A stretch of 64,000 nucleotides of DNA from Argyresthia goedartella (taxonomy: Eukaryota > Arthropoda > Insecta > Lepidoptera > Argyresthiidae). Under the pieces are notes generated by a model. That model searched no databases. It was not told where the DNA came from and saw only the letters and a list, made by a program, of their open reading frames with translations. Location: assembly GCA_949825045.1 (NCBI GenBank), contig OX463824.1, forward strand, positions 32,334,001 to 32,398,000. Reading direction: 5' to 3'. The position numbers and the translations under genes are program-made. How positions within the stretch are numbered: the first letter of the stretch is position 1; each line of letters begins with the position of its first letter. Shown here piece by piece: positions 10,620-20,585 of this stretch.

Positions 10620-12318
10620 TGTGACATCCTAAAGTGAGTCTACCTGTGATACTCCCAACAGTTCTTGTGTAAGGTGCCATTTAAATGCAGCTTTTGACGT
10701 GCAGAATGGGTCCAGGTCCGAAAAACGTTTATCAAATGTACGGGGAAGCCTATGACAGGTACAGTTCGACGTATAATTGGTGCGACTGTAGGGTATAAAG
10801 AAAAGTTTAGTATGTCGAGTGCGTTAAGCCGGAGCAGCAAGTGATAATATCTTTGTTACCAGTCTTGGACAGTCTAGTGCGCCGGTGGATACGTCGTGTA
10901 AGAGTGACATGTCAGCTAGGACACCCCTATCTTTTAATGTTAGTAAGTTGTAGCGGCTACATGTGGCAGGGTATTCTGTACGAGTGTGTTTAGTGCGCCA
11001 GTCCAAGAATTTTAGGAATTGTGTAGTATAATGTGGATTCCAAATTGGATAATATTCCAAAACACTACGTACATAGGCAAAACAAATGATTTTAATACAG
11101 GTGGTATCCGTAAAGTCCTTGCATGTACGAAAGACGAATCCTATGTTTCGGTAGGCCTTCTTTATGATATGTTCGAAGTAAGCTGTGAATGTTAACTTTG
11201 GGTCGAGAATAATACCTAGATCTTTCACAGTGTCACTTTTATTTATTAATGTATTATTCAGGCTAAAGTCAGAAGAACAATTTCTTCTGACTTGGTCTTT
11301 CTTGTAAAAGTTATGTGTACGCATTTTGACATATTGACGCCAATTCGGTTTTTATCATAGTAGGCATTCAGTCTATCTAAATGTTCTTGTAGAAGATTTG
11401 AGTAATTTCTGCTACGGACGTTCATATAAATTTTCTTATCGTCAGCATATAAAAGAAATTTGACGTTTTTGAAGCACTCTTTAATGTCATACAGGTATGC
11501 TGCATAGAGTAGGGGTCCTAACAGAGAGCCCTGAGGGACACCAGAGGGTACGTTTATGTAATCAGTCCGAAGTCCACCTATAACCACGGCCTATCGACGG
11601 TTGGATATATAGGAGTCAGTCCATCGCAGCAAGTCCCCGCGTATGCCCAGTGCGTGAAGTTTACGGAGCAGGATCACGTGATCTACACGATCAAATGCTT
11701 TTTCAAAATCGGTGTACACTGCATCGACCTGTCCATGAGAACTCATCCCTCGGAGGACGTCACTGGTGAAAATGGCCAGGTTGGACGTGGTGGACCGACC
11801 TCTGATAAAACCGTGTTGTTCTTCTGGGATGCCTTGCATCACTACGGGGTAAATATGTTCAAATACAATTTTCTCTAGCATTTTACCGAACGTGCTTAAG
11901 ATAGAAATTGGTCGGTAATTCTCCACGTTCATTTTGGAATTCCTTTCGTGTACCGGTACAATGTATGCTTGTTTCTATTTTAAACGAAAAGCAGCCTCAC
12001 GGATAGATCTGTTAAATATAATACCAAGGGGTATCGTCATAGATTTTATACATCTCCTGATAAAGTTTGGTGGAATACAGTCGTTCCCAGCACCCTTATT
12101 CGTATCGATTCTTAATCAATTGGACAATCAATCCTTTAGAAATGGTAAAAGTACTAATAGAGTTTTCAAATGTGGTTGAGGAGCGATAGTCAGGGTACGC
12201 AGCTGCTGGTTTCCTAAACATCCTTTCAAAAAACATACTGAAGCCATCGCATATTTCTATCTCTCCGTTTAGTCTTTTACTCTCTAGTATCATAGAACTG
12301 GGATACCTAGAGTCTGTA
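10620..12318 (-). pseudogene. LINE C: reverse transcriptase half (minus strand)
   Basis: This is a decayed reverse transcriptase of a Jockey-clade LINE. In minus-strand order it has the linker with SRYPSSMILESKRLNGE (about 12310), NYRPISILSTFGKMLEKIVF, TDFEKAFDRVDH, PSGVPQGSLLGPLLY, the catalytic LLYADDKKIY and a C-terminal region ending near 10640. Breaks include a frameshift near 12105, a TAG near 11590 and frameshifts near 11265 and 10830. The matching endonuclease half is at 20590-21670, across the LINE D tail and Gypsy-2. Whether both halves were once one copy is an inference. Confidence 0.8.
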
Positions 12319-12705
12319 ACAGCAAAACAAAAGTACCCCAGAAATACAAGATATCCTAATAGACTAGTACTAAATCATGTGCCACGGACATCAAGGTACC
12401 AAAATAGCTGTTACGCAATGAGCGTAAAAATATATAATAAAGTGCCTGATGAATTAAAACATCTCCCACAAAATCTCTTCAAACAAAAACTGTTGTCATG
12501 GCTACTGCAGCATAATTTTTATACACTGAGGGAATTCTTTTCTCACTAAGAATTAAAAAGTAAGGTTATAACATACCTACAGTAAAATATTTGCATGCTA
12601 TATAATATAGTTGATTAAGGAAGAAAATTACATGTTATATTAATTTAAGAACTTATGTAATACCTTATTCAAACGCAAATAAACAAATCTGAAATCTGAA
12701 ATCTG
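12319..12705 (+). mobile_element. LINE D: 3' tail with (TGAAATC)n end
   Basis: This plus-strand fragment encodes the last ~75 residues of a CR1-like LINE protein (AMSVKIYNKVPDELKHLP, then FKQKLLSWLLQHNFYTLREF). A short AT-rich 3' UTR follows, ending in repeats of TGAAATC. Such short terminal repeats are typical of CR1-type elements. It interrupts LINE C. Confidence 0.75.
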
Positions 12706-12755
12706 TTTTCCTTTTAGATTTGTTATAACGAAATTAAGAACGATCCCAAGTACTT
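12706..12755 (+). pseudogene. Short LINE fragment forming one arm of an inverted repeat
   Basis: The plus strand encodes CYNEIKNDPKYF, the conserved linker of Jockey-type LINEs. The last ~24 bases are the exact inverse of the sequence on the other side of Gypsy-2 (about 20598-20622). Confidence 0.5.
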
Positions 12756-12972
12756 TGTGACGTCCCTACTTGGAGAGGAATAAAAAGATTCCAAATAGGT
12801 AGCCAACAAGAAATTTTATTTAACGTGGGTTCTCCAAATGTAGTCTGACCCTGGTTACGCAGCAACGAATCTTCCCTGCGGGTTTTGCCGTAGTCGGAGT
12901 GCCGCTGACGTCGGAGAAGTAACGGTCCGAATGCAGCCGGAGCAGGGAAGCAGGTTAGCCCGAAGCGGTGTC

Positions 12973-13090
12973 AGGAACCGGGAAACCGTAGGGTAGCGAG
13001 GAAAAGCGGTGATCCCGAAGAGGTGCCAGGAACCGGGAAACCGTAGGGTAGCGAGGAAAAGCGGTGATCCCGAAGAGGTGCCAGGAACCC
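12973..13090. repeat. 55-bp tandem repeat within LTR
   Basis: Two complete 55-bp units plus the start of a third, containing GGAACCGGGAAACCGTAGGG and GCGGTGATCCCGAAGAGG. The same array is in the right LTR at 19401-19518. Confidence 0.85.
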
Positions 13091-13262
13091 CGAACTGGAA
13101 TTCGAAACCGTTCCTCCTTTAACATCTGTTACTGCACTCCGTCCGAATGCTCCACCCGCCAAGAAAAGAATAGTGTTGTCGTGGTGGTAACAATCAGAAC
13201 GGAGTTACATATACAAAGGAAAATACAGTGCTAGGAATAAAAACAAGCAAGCATTCATATTT

Positions 13263-13466
13263 GTTATCGGCAGACCCCACTTGGGACATTTTACAAATAA
13301 TCGGACATTCTACAAAATGTCCAAATGTGCAATCTGCCGGTAACATTAATTATTTCTATATATGAAAAAAGGATATTTATTTGTTTATCGGCAGACCTCA
13401 CTTGGGACATTATGCAAACAATCCGGACATTTTATGAAATGCCCAAATATGAAATCTGCCGGTAAC
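13263..13466. repeat. Paired hairpin modules within LTR
   Basis: Two related ~83-bp modules lie at 13263-13344 and 13383-13466. Each starts GTTATCGGCAGA (or GTTTATCGGCAGA) and ends with the inverse TCTGCCGGTAAC. Each has an inner GGACATT / AATG(T/C)CC pairing, so it could fold into a long stem. The right LTR has the same pair at 19691-19772 and 19811-19894. Confidence 0.8.
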
Positions 13467-14157
13467 AATCAACAATTTCCACACAAAAAGGTAGCTAGTA
13501 TAATTTAGTAAGCTGAACATATTTTCCAGACATTCTATAAGAAGCCAAGACACACTAACGCGTGTCTAAAAGCGGGTAGCAATTTGCGTTACAATGCGAT
13601 GTGAATATCGCGAAATAATAATTAGCGAGTCTAAAAGGAATAAAACGCAACAAGCAATAAATGAAATGAGATGATTCTGGACACAAATGAGTAAGCCCGA
13701 AAGTACCTAACGGTAAGATGATTTTAAAACAGTATCTTTCACCACTCACCTCAATCGGGGTTAATATGAAGCACAGACAAAACTAAAACGTAACTACTAG
13801 TAGTACGTTATGATTAAACGTAAGTAATTACTGTTTAGAGTCGTTCGTCGGCGTACGGTAAAAAGGGACCGTTACAGAGCGCCAGTAGGACGGACGTGCG
13901 TATAGTGCTGAGTGAGTTTTCGGAATGACGCCGGCGCCGCAAAGTCAAGTTGCGGTCACGGCTAGTTAGTTTAAAACGGGCCAATCATAGCAGAGCGAGT
14001 GAGTTGTCAACAGTGGAATGTTGCTAGTACAGCGCGTGAAAATTAATACTGTGATTACTAGCCTCATTTGGTAGTTTTATTAAGAGAATTACTACTTAAA
14101 TTTAAAATAAGACCAGTTAATGATAGAGTGAAGACAACGGTAACTTACAACGTTACA

Positions 14158-14174
14158 ATACCCCCTCGCCCAGT
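14158..14174 (-). promoter_or_regulatory. Gypsy-2 polypurine tract
   Basis: On the minus strand, GGGCGAGGGGGTAT directly precedes the 3' LTR. A purine-rich tract here primes plus-strand DNA synthesis during reverse transcription. Confidence 0.75.
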
Positions 14175-14426
14175 AAAGGGTTTTCATACGTAATGAAAAT
14201 CCAAAACCTAATTCTAAATATTCTTAACTAGTTTTAGATCCTTAACATGCCAGGTGCCTAAGTCCTTTCCCGTCATATCCTCTAAAATGTATACCAAGGG
14301 TGATTTCTTAGCGGAGACGCGACATTTGGTATATTTGGGCGCTAACTTTTTACTAAAGTACTTGTCTTTATCACTCAAGACATAAGCACGTTTTAGGACA
14401 ATGTCGCCTACGCTGAATTCTGCCTC

Positions 14427-17400
14427 TTACCGCCTAAGATTATAGTGCGCCGTATTTTTTTTATGTGCGTGCCAAAGAGATGCCTGTACCTTATCAAAAT
14501 ATTTTGACAGGTGACCCAGATTTTCAGCGTAAATGTCGCGTGGCAGAAATAGTAGTTCCTCACCCAGATCGTTATCTGTATAATGAGAACCACAAGTAAC
14601 CGTTTCTCGTCCGTACACGAGGAACGATGGAGTGTAGCCAGTTGCTTCATTGACGGAGTTGTTAATGGCATACTGTATTTTGGGAATATTAGTGTCCCAG
14701 GTTCTGTGGTCATTGTCCACGTAGGTGGAAATACATGTAACTATTGTTTTGTTATAGCGCTCGACAGTGTTTACTTGCGGAGTATATCTCGGAGAGAAGA
14801 ATACGTTAGGTATCTTGTATTTCTTAAAGAGGGTATTTGTTACCGAGCTAATAAACTGGGTACCATTGTCAAGGAATATTGTCTGTGGGATTCCGTGGAC
14901 CAGAAACACAGAGTCCTCCAGAGCCTTGACGACAGCTTCCGAAGTAGCGCGTCGCATGGGAAAAATAAGGCAATATTTTGAGAAGCAACATGTTACGACC
15001 AAAATATAACTATTCTGCTTTCGACTGACCGGAAGTGGACCTATGAAATCAATGGATATCATTTGAAACGGCCGTGAGCATTGTTTAGGTCGACCCATCG
15101 TACCCAGCGTCGGATGGTTTTGTGGTTTGTAAGTGAGACATTTTGAACAAGAACCAACAAAACGTACGACGTCTTGGTGCATGCCCGGCCAGTAGTATCG
15201 AAGAAGTAAGCGTCGATAGGTCTTGAAAATACCCAAGTGAGCAGCAGTAGGGTCAGCATGATTCTCCTCTATGACGCTGTCACGCAATTCTTTCGGCACC
15301 ACTTCCTTCCAGGAAAACTCCGAAATCATTTCGCACTTATTTTTGGAGTGGCGATAGAGAGCACCACCTTCGATCAAGTAGTTAGGAAAGAGGTTCGGCT
15401 TTTCTAAACAACCGTTATAAATGTTTTTGTACCATGTGTCAGTAGTAGTCAAATTAGAGTTGACCGTACTGATAGAAGCACATGGGAAAGCACGAGATAG
15501 TGCATCTGGAATGACATTATCGACCCCACGACGATGTTTAAGTTCGAAATTAAAGGCAGACAACCTCACACACCAGCGTGCTAGTCTTCCGGTAGGGTTG
15601 TCCAGTGACAAGAACCATTTGAGCGCGGAGTGGTCGGTGTAAACGGTAAAGGTTTTTCCGTTTTCCAAGTAACACCGCCAGTGTTCTAGAGCGGTTAAAA
15701 CTGCTAGCGTCTCCCTCTCGGTTATACTGTAGTTCTTCTCAGATCCCGACAACGCCCTACTCATGTATGCAATCGGATGTTCTTTACCATCAATCGTTTG
15801 TGTGAGCATGGCACCAATCCCAAAATTGCTCGCATCAGTGTGTACTTCGAACGGTAAATCGTAATTGGGACAAGAGAGAACCGGGGCTGATACAAGACAC
15901 TCTTTTAGCTTATTAAAAGCATCATCAGCTTCAGTTGTCCACTGAAACTTGGGTGCGTTCTTCTTACTTGAAGTCAGCTGGTTGAGTGGTCCGGCAATAG
16001 TGCTAAAGTTGGGGACGAAACGGCGGTACCACGTGGCTGTTCCAAGGAAGCGTTTAAGATCTTTTTTTTTTGTGGGTGTTGGGAAATTAAGGATAGCCTC
16101 GACTTTTTCAGGATCAGTGCGAAGGCCATGCGCATCCACAACATAACCCAAGTACTTCAACTCATTTCTGAAGAACTTGCATTTTTCAAGGTTGATGGAT
16201 AAGTTCGCTTGTTTTAATTTATGCAGCACGCCTAGTAGTAAGGACACGTGTTCCTCAAAGCTGCTGCTGATGATAATAATATCATCTAAATATGCGAACG
16301 CCTTTAGATCAAAATTCCCGAACAGAAGATCGACAAGCCTTTGTTGAGTGGCAGGGGCATTGGTGAGACCGAAAGCAGTGGTCTTAAAACGGAGAGTTCC
16401 TCTGCCTGGAACATAGAATGCAGTTTTGTCTTGATCTTCTGGAGCTATTGGAATTTGCCAGAACGCTTTCGACAAATCTACGCTAGATAAGAATTTTGCA
16501 TCGCGTAGGTTGTCTAATATTTCAGTTATATAGGGTAGGTTATATGCGTCCTTTTTTGTGACCGAATTCAGTTTACGGCTGTCGAGGCAAAAGCGAGGTT
16601 GTCCATTCTTTTTATAGACAATGAGGACAGGGGACGACCAAGCGCTCTCGCAAGGTTCAACTACATCTAACGCTAGCATTTCGTCGACTTGCTCTACCAA
16701 AATTCGCTGCTTCTCAGGTGACATTCGATAGTAACGTTGTCTTATAGGTTGAGAGTCACCAGTATCGATATGGTGAGTTATAAGACTAGTTCTACCAAGG
16801 CCCATACTGTCAGTGGAGATTTCCTGGAATTGACTGACAATTGAATCGGCTGTGGACTTTTGTGAATCAGAGAGATTATCGTAAGACTGTATAAAAGTCT
16901 CATTTTTGTCGATACTTATTTCTGCCAAAGAAGAGTTGGACAAGGTGATGCTACCTAAGTATTTGGGACAAATATTGAAAATCCGCCAAAAGTCAATGCC
17001 TAGGATAAGTGGGCTGTCCACATTTGGTAACACGTAACCCTTAATAATGTGGAATTGTTCTTCAAAGTGAATGGGAAGATTGATGTAGCCAATACTTTGA
17101 AGGGACTGGCCTCCAGCAGCAGTCACGGAGATACAATCATCGGTAAATACTTTTAGACCATGGTCCGACAATAATTTATGAGAATCATTGCCGAGAATAG
17201 TGACAGCAGATCCAGAATCGAGTAGACCAGAAGCAGGGATGTCCCCGATTCTAACGGAAATATAGGGTCTACTGTCCTTTGTTGGTTTACTATCCAGAAT
17301 TGAGGCGACTCTGAAACTAGAGAAGAAGTTTCTAAGGGTTTGTAGCCATTTTTCAAAATCTACTCTATCGAAATGACCCTTAGAACCGTCCCAATTCTGG

Positions 17401-17432
17401 CTAATTAGTTTTTTTGAACGGTAGGAGTACAT
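14427..17432 (-). CDS. pol: Gypsy-2 pol polyprotein (protease-RT-RNase H-integrase)
   Basis: A 1,001-aa minus-strand frame. Residue numbers count from the Met at 17430-17432, but translation probably enters by frameshift from gag. The protease motif LLDSGSAVTI includes D72. The reverse transcriptase has DSRKLNSVTKKDAYNLPYI, SVDLSKAFWQIPI and catalytic YLDD at 381-384. RNase H has HTDASNFGIGA near 531-541 and YTDHSALKWF near 598-607. Integrase has an HHCC zinc site (H725, H732, C762, C765) and a DDE triad at D795, D855 and E891, with DD35E spacing. All catalytic residues are present. An in-frame TAA at 14427-14429 ends the frame early. The same frame continues open as EAEFSVGDIVLKRAY... to a TAG at 14214-14216, about 70 residues that look like the normal integrase tail. 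The copy is nearly intact but probably makes a shortened integrase. Confidence 0.93.
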   Translation of the reverse strand: MYSYRSKKLISQNWDGSKGHFDRVDFEKWLQTLRNFFSSFRVASILDSKPTKDSRPYISVRIGDIPASGLLDSGSAVTILGNDSHKLLSDHGLKVFTDDCISVTAAGGQSLQSIGYINLPIHFEEQFHIIKGYVLPNVDSPLILGIDFWRIFNICPKYLGSITLSNSSLAEISIDKNETFIQSYDNLSDSQKSTADSIVSQFQEISTDSMGLGRTSLITHHIDTGDSQPIRQRYYRMSPEKQRILVEQVDEMLALDVVEPCESAWSSPVLIVYKKNGQPRFCLDSRKLNSVTKKDAYNLPYITEILDNLRDAKFLSSVDLSKAFWQIPIAPEDQDKTAFYVPGRGTLRFKTTAFGLTNAPATQQRLVDLLFGNFDLKAFAYLDDIIIISSSFEEHVSLLLGVLHKLKQANLSINLEKCKFFRNELKYLGYVVDAHGLRTDPEKVEAILNFPTPTKKKDLKRFLGTATWYRRFVPNFSTIAGPLNQLTSSKKNAPKFQWTTEADDAFNKLKECLVSAPVLSCPNYDLPFEVHTDASNFGIGAMLTQTIDGKEHPIAYMSRALSGSEKNYSITERETLAVLTALEHWRCYLENGKTFTVYTDHSALKWFLSLDNPTGRLARWCVRLSAFNFELKHRRGVDNVIPDALSRAFPCASISTVNSNLTTTDTWYKNIYNGCLEKPNLFPNYLIEGGALYRHSKNKCEMISEFSWKEVVPKELRDSVIEENHADPTAAHLGIFKTYRRLLLRYYWPGMHQDVVRFVGSCSKCLTYKPQNHPTLGTMGRPKQCSRPFQMISIDFIGPLPVSRKQNSYILVVTCCFSKYCLIFPMRRATSEAVVKALEDSVFLVHGIPQTIFLDNGTQFISSVTNTLFKKYKIPNVFFSPRYTPQVNTVERYNKTIVTCISTYVDNDHRTWDTNIPKIQYAINNSVNEATGYTPSFLVYGRETVTCGSHYTDNDLGEELLFLPRDIYAENLGHLSKYFDKVQASLWHAHKKNTAHYNLRR

Positions 17433-18679
17433 TTAGGGCATTCAGGTTTCTTTACACCTTTATTACCGCACCCAAAACAGACGATGACGTCACGACTAAC
17501 CTTACACTGACGAAGATCGTGAGTGTTAGAGCGGCATCTTAGACAAAAGTTATTTGACTTTACAGTTGTTGCAGGAGCGATCGCAGAGACATGGTTGTCA
17601 GATTTCGTCTTACATGGCTTGTAAGCAAATTCGGGTGCTAGTGTGTGTGTGGTAATCGTTGGTGGCTCGCGAAAGTGTGACATACGGGTTTGTATATTTT
17701 CGTAATTTTTGCACAACGTTCTCAATACCCCAATATCCACAATCTGAGTTGCCGAGGCCAACGTACTCGCATAACATGGCCGGATATTGTGCAATAGTAT
17801 CTCTAATTTGTCCTCTTCGGATAATTGTTTCGATAAGCGCGAAAACATTCCTGCCATTATGGAAAGATAAATGGTTATCGTTTCTGATTCGCCCTGAGTG
17901 CGAGCCCTAATTTCAGAAAGTAGACGATAATCATAGTCAGTTTGGCTGAAATCCTCTAACAACAGAGATTTGAGATCCGACCAGTTGTTAACGCTATCTC
18001 TTATACTTCGGAACCAGTGCAATGCTTGATCGGTGAAAATTTCCGTTGCATAGGACAGAAGTTTGGAGTCCGAAATATTTCTGGCCTGACACAGTTCCGA
18101 AACCCTTTCGATAAAAGCCCGAACACATGATTTCCCGTCGTACTTCAATTTACTAAGTTCGGAAGTATTGCTACGCTCGCAAGTTACAGAAATCACGCTC
18201 GCGCCACTAACAGATGGCGTTGATTCCCTACACGCAGTATTAGACGAGGAAGATATTGAAAGGGGATCCTTTGCTTGTGATAAGAGAGCTAGGATCTTCG
18301 AATAATATTTTCGGTAAATCTCCGACAGTTGATCATGGCCCGTTTCGAACTTTTCATCCGTAGGTACCCGACTTAATCTGTGATAGACATGGTGCATCAG
18401 ATTTTGTGTCCTAAGAAGAGAGGATCTATCTGGTGCAGGTCCGTCAAGAGTAGATTGCACTTTGTCCAAGATTTTGACGACTGCAAGTAAGTCGTCCTTA
18501 GGTTCAAGGTGAGATAACAGAACGTCCTCTGACGGGTATTCTGTCACAAGTTTAGTTATTTGTTTACGTAAAATTTCTACGGTAGTGCCTGGGTTTTCAC
18601 CTCTGATGGCAACTTCGTACTCCAGTTCTGCTTTGTTTAGAGAGAGAAACTTAATTTGAAAAGACATGATGCAGCTCAA
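17405..18679 (-). CDS. gag: Gypsy-2 gag polyprotein
   Basis: A 424-aa frame that starts at the first Met after the leader. The N-terminal ~150 residues are helical and charged. The capsid-like region is around residues 190-340 (ALHWFRSIRDSVNNWSDLKS, then LEDFSQTDYDYRLLSEIRAR). The nucleocapsid part at the C terminus has one perfect CX2CX4HX4C knuckle (CLRCRSNTHDLRQC). A second Cys cluster (CFGCGNKGVKKPEC) has Val where His is expected, and a CPKC follows. Gag packages the RNA and builds the particle. The stop at 17405-17407 directly follows the slippery heptamer and overlaps the start of the pol frame by 28 bases. A second in-frame Met (MSFQIKF) five codons downstream is an alternative start. 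Confidence 0.92.
   Translation of the reverse strand: MSCIMSFQIKFLSLNKAELEYEVAIRGENPGTTVEILRKQITKLVTEYPSEDVLLSHLEPKDDLLAVVKILDKVQSTLDGPAPDRSSLLRTQNLMHHVYHRLSRVPTDEKFETGHDQLSEIYRKYYSKILALLSQAKDPLSISSSSNTACRESTPSVSGASVISVTCERSNTSELSKLKYDGKSCVRAFIERVSELCQARNISDSKLLSYATEIFTDQALHWFRSIRDSVNNWSDLKSLLLEDFSQTDYDYRLLSEIRARTQGESETITIYLSIMAGMFSRLSKQLSEEDKLEILLHNIRPCYASTLASATQIVDIGVLRTLCKNYENIQTRMSHFREPPTITTHTLAPEFAYKPCKTKSDNHVSAIAPATTVKSNNFCLRCRSNTHDLRQCKVSRDVIVCFGCGNKGVKKPECPKCTPTVQKN
17408..17414 (-). promoter_or_regulatory. Gypsy-2 -1 frameshift heptamer A AAA AAC
   Basis: The minus strand reads CAA AAA AAC TAA in the gag frame. Slipping back one base on A AAA AAC gives the pol frame (YRSKKLISQNW). 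Gag and pol are offset by -1 here. I did not model the downstream structure that usually stimulates slippage. Confidence 0.8.
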
Positions 18680-19183
18680 ATAATAAATACCAAAGAGATG
18701 AGTAGTGAAAGTGTACTGATTCCTTTAGTCGCCTCTTACGACATGCACAGGAGGAAATGCAACTGCCGTATTCTTTTTTGATTTCCCGGGACAGCACAGG
18801 ATGAGAAATCAAGGAATTGAAAATGACGCTACTAATTAGTCTCCGTTCTGTTACAAAATGATTTATGTACGTTAGGTTTTGACGGTATGAATGAAGTGAA
18901 TGACGATGTAGAAAAAAATATATATGTTAAAACTGCAAATAAAAATATTGCAACTAGTGGGTAGGTGGTTAATTTTTTTATAAGAGAACGAGAAATTAAA
19001 ACCAACGTAGGAATTTGAAAAAAACACTACAATTTAAAAGTTTGAATAATAACCACGTACACAGAAGTTGCTAAGCAAAACCAAAATTACAACACAGGTA
19101 AACGTTTACAAAAACACGCACACACAAACAACTAACTACTTACAGCGTAAGCAAGGCCAGACTAACCACGTTATGGGCGCCAC
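18680..19183 (-). mobile_element. Gypsy-2 leader with primer-binding site
   Basis: Untranslated leader between the 5' LTR and gag. A TGGCGCCCATAACGTGG primer-binding site (minus strand, 19166-19182) starts one base inside the LTR. No coding capacity was seen in the rest. Confidence 0.75.
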
Positions 19184-20585
19184 TGTGACGTCCCTACTTG
19201 GAGAGGAATAAAAAGATTCCAAATAGGTAGCCAACAAGAAATTTTATTTAACGTGGGTTCTCCAAATGTAGTCTGACCCTGGTTACGCAGCAACGAATCT
19301 TCCCTGCGGGTTTTGCCGTAGTCGGAGTGCCGCTGACGTCGGAGAAGTAACGGTCCGAATGCAGCCGGAGCAGGGAAGCAGGTTAGCCCGAAGCGGTGTC
19401 AGGAACCGGGAAACCGTAGGGTAGCGAGGAAAAGCGGTGATCCCGAAGAGGTGCCAGGAACCGGGAAACCGTAGGGTAGCGAGGAAAAGCGGTGATCCCG
19501 AAGAGGTGCCAGGAACCCCGAACTGGAATTCGAAACCGTTCCTCCTTTAACATCTGTTACTGCACTCCGTCCGAATGCTCCACCCGCCAAGAAAAGAATA
19601 GTGTTGTCGTGGTGGTAACAATCAGAACGGAGTTACATATACAAAGGAAAATACAGTGCTAGGAATAAAAACAAGCAAGCATTCATATTTGTTATCGGCA
19701 GACCCCACTTGGGACATTTTACAAATAATCGGACATTCTACAAAATGTCCAAATGTGCAATCTGCCGGTAACATTAATTATTTCTATATATGAAAAAAGG
19801 ATATTTATTTGTTTATCGGCAGACCTCACTTGGGACATTATGCAAACAATCCGGACATTTTATGAAATGCCCAAATATGAAATCTGCCGGTAACAATCAA
19901 CAATTTCCACACAAAAAGGTAGCTAGTATAATTTAGTAAGCTGAACATATTTTCCAGACATTCTATAAGAAGCCAAGACACACTAACGCGTGTCTAAAAG
20001 CGGGTAGCAATTTGCGTTACAATGCGATGTGAATATCGCGAAATAATAATTAGCGAGTCTAAAAGGAATAAAACGCAACAAGCAATAAATGAAATGAGAT
20101 GATTCTGGACACAAATGAGTAAGCCCGAAAGTACCTAACGGTAAGATGATTTTAAAACAGTATCTTTCACCACTCACCTCAATCGGGGTTAATATGAAGC
20201 ACAGACAAAACTAAAACGTAACTACTAGTAGTACGTTATGATTAAACGTAAGTAATTACTGTTTAGAGTCGTTCGTCGGCGTACGGTAAAAAGGGACCGT
20301 TACAGAGCGCCAGTAGGACGGACGTGCGTATAGTGCTGAGTGAGTTTTCGGAATGACGCCGGCGCCGCAAAGTCAAGTTGCGGTCACGGCTAGTTAGTTT
20401 AAAACGGGCCAATCATAGCAGAGCGAGTGAGTTGTCAACAGTGGAATGTTGCTAGTACAGCGCGTGAAAATTAATACTGTGATTACTAGCCTCATTTGGT
20501 AGTTTTATTAAGAGAATTACTACTTAAATTTAAAATAAGACCAGTTAATGATAGAGTGAAGACAACGGTAACTTACAACGTTACA
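19184..20585 (-). repeat. Gypsy-2 5' LTR (right copy)
   Basis: 1,402 bp, the same length as the left LTR and apparently the same sequence at a constant offset of 6,428. As the upstream LTR for a minus-strand element it should hold the promoter. It carries the same tandem repeat (19401-19518) and hairpin modules (19691-19894). Confidence 0.95.

Larger units (their letters stand above)
12756..14157 (-). repeat. Gypsy-2 3' LTR (left copy)
   Basis: 1,402 bp, starting TGTGACGT and ending ACGTTACA on the plus strand. It contains a 55-bp tandem duplication (12973-13090) and two related hairpin modules (13263-13344, 13383-13466). The small ORFs inside it are repeated in the other LTR and are not genes. 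Confidence 0.95.
12756..20585 (-). mobile_element. Gypsy-2: complete Ty3/Gypsy LTR retrotransposon
   Basis: This 7,830-bp element is on the minus strand. It is bounded by two 1,402-bp LTRs starting TGTGACGT and ending ACGTTACA, and flanked by the 4-bp target duplication ACTT (12752-12755 and 20586-20589). In transcription order it has the 5' LTR (19184-20585), primer-binding site, gag (17405-18679), frameshift site, pol (protease, reverse transcriptase, RNase H, integrase), polypurine tract and 3' LTR (12756-14157). No envelope gene is present. The two LTRs look identical throughout, including all internal ORFs at a constant 6,428-bp offset, which implies a recent insertion. It sits in the middle of a palindrome made by two LINE fragments. 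Confidence 0.95.

Noticed and set aside
10640..12179. Plus-strand ORFs opposite LINE C (for example 11654-11878)
   Set aside because: They are shadows of the minus-strand reverse transcriptase and carry no motif of their own.
12973..13090. Repeat-spacer look of the LTR repeats as a CRISPR-like array
   Set aside because: It is a simple 55-bp tandem duplication within an LTR, and the genome is eukaryotic.
12971..13162. Small ORFs inside the LTRs (also 13555-13749, 19399-19590, 19983-20177)
   Set aside because: They occur identically in both LTRs, have no domain and lie in non-coding regulatory DNA.
14158..14426. Possible envelope gene after Gypsy-2 pol
   Set aside because: The stretch is only the continuation of the integrase tail and the polypurine tract. 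There is no room for an envelope protein.
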